The notes under the pieces are model-generated. The model searched no databases. It saw only the letters and a program-made list of their open reading frames with translations, and had not been told where the DNA came from. A stretch of DNA of 64,000 nucleotides. It comes from Trileptium ribeirensis (Eukaryota; Nematoda; Enoplea; Enoplida; Thoracostomopsidae). Of the stretch, positions 63,226 to 64,000 are shown piece after piece. Numbering within the stretch: the first letter of the stretch is position 1; every line of letters starts with the position of its first letter. The position numbers and the translations under genes are program-made. The stretch lies in contig JASANE010019548.1 in the NCBI GenBank assembly GCA_030248225.1, positions 61,879 through 125,878 on the forward strand, in the 5' to 3' direction.

Positions 63226-63310
63226 CTGAGGTAGTTATGGTTGAAGTACTGGTAGAGTTACTAAAACGAACTTTGGGTTTCCAGCCAATATGGAAACAAA
63301 ACAACTTCAC

Positions 63311-63693
63311 CTATCAGTTTAACTGTTGAGGCTTTAGTAGTGGAAGTCGGAATAATTTTGGCAAACGATGAACTTGGTACAGTTTTTGCAACGCCAAAAA
63401 CAAATGGTATATGGGTAACAAATTTTGTTTGTGTCACAAAAAATCGTACTGCTTTGAAGGATAAAATGTTTATATTAGATTTTGGTGTCACCAGCTTTGT
63501 TGAATCAGTCCAACGTTGAATTTTGGTAGAGGCTATTACTGATAATCTCATGTTCTCAGTAGGCAAAGACACCTCGGTAACAGCCGAAACAAATGACTTG
63601 GTTGCGGCAAACGTCGTAGGCTTAACGGTTAGGGTAGGCGTTGAAGGAAATGTCGATGAAATGACTGAAGGCTCGGTCGTAGTCGTAGCAGCC
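63311..63693 (-). CDS. membrane-protein gene, ectodomain exon
   Basis: 383 bases, acceptor ATGTTTCAG, donor GTGAAG, phase 2 in and 1 out. It encodes AATTTEPSVISSTFPSTPTL and further Thr/Ser/Lys-rich sequence with few Cys, typical of an O-glycosylated stalk. The following intron is only 85 bases, if the acceptor chosen (63226) is right; other acceptors in that intron would break the frame. Confidence 0.6.
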
Positions 63694-64000
63694 CTGAAAC
63701 ATGATTATTTCAAGGTTGCTAGACTACTAACATGAGCAAAATTACGCAAGCATCGACGCAACTGAGATATGTTATTTAGGGAAGGCTAAATGGACAATTG
63801 CTCATAAACCTCACTTTTCTAAGAGAAAACATGTTTCAACAAAGACATTATAACATTTCAGTGCCACAGGTACTATATTGGGTAATCCTACCAAAAATGA
63901 TGTCCACTTTGAACAATTCCATAACATTGTCACACTGAAACTAAAACCAATGCTATCAAAAATTAAAACCATTTGAATACCTTCCACAGTGAAAGCATTG
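63694..64000. other. right edge, intronic
   Basis: Probably an intron of the membrane-protein gene running off the window; no exon seen. Confidence 0.35.

Noticed and set aside
1..64000. tRNA, rRNA and other structural RNA genes
   Set aside because: I looked for tRNA-type A/B boxes and familiar rRNA blocks while reading and found none that I could support; a covariance-model scan would be needed to exclude them.

Overview
The window looks like invertebrate animal genomic DNA. It is AT-rich, crowded with transposable elements, and carries protein-coding genes broken into short exons by introns of 0.5-5 kb with GT-AG borders. There is no bacterial-style gene packing. I cannot name the species; a worm or another invertebrate with a repeat-rich genome fits.

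Left part (about 3.7-22.3 kb) is dominated by two retroelements, both on the minus strand. A CR1-like non-LTR retrotransposon (about 3.72-8.0 kb) has a PHD-finger ORF1 and an endonuclease-reverse transcriptase ORF2; it is dead, with one in-frame stop and two frameshifts. Next to it lies a 12.8-kb LTR retrotransposon of Ty3/gypsy type (9464-22259) with two ~890-bp LTRs, a TATA target duplication, a primer site, a polypurine tract and two long intact ORFs. Its main ORF is the most remarkable thing in the window. It reads Gag with zinc knuckles, then a catalytically altered SGNH-hydrolase-like domain, then a complete membrane glycoprotein (signal anchor, furin-type site, transmembrane segment), then protease, reverse transcriptase, RNase H and integrase, with no frame change. 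The envelope-like domain thus sits between Gag and Pol instead of downstream of Pol. The usual env position holds a 652-codon ORF for a basic, low-complexity protein with an acidic, aromatic tail.

Middle part (25.9-52.1 kb) is one minus-strand host gene spread over at least 26 kb. Twelve exons can be chained by splice sites and phase, and they encode a NUB1 homologue (NEDD8 ultimate buster 1: ubiquitin-like domain, helical region, start of the UBA part). Its introns hold MITEs, two ~1.18-kb hAT-like non-autonomous elements, a decayed second LINE, an inverted repeat pair flanking one exon, ~300-bp satellite monomers and an 87-bp minisatellite starting at a splice donor.

Right part (52-64 kb) holds a fossil gag-like region, several tandem arrays and MITEs, an unrecognised minus-strand terminal exon (56.9-57.3 kb), and the 3' half of a gene for a single-pass membrane protein with a Ser/Thr-rich ectodomain and a tyrosine-containing tail (59.48-63.69 kb, 5' end outside the window). 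A plus-strand kinase-like first exon (62.03-62.23 kb) starts inside an intron of that gene.

All calls come from reading the sequence and the translations; no database search was run.
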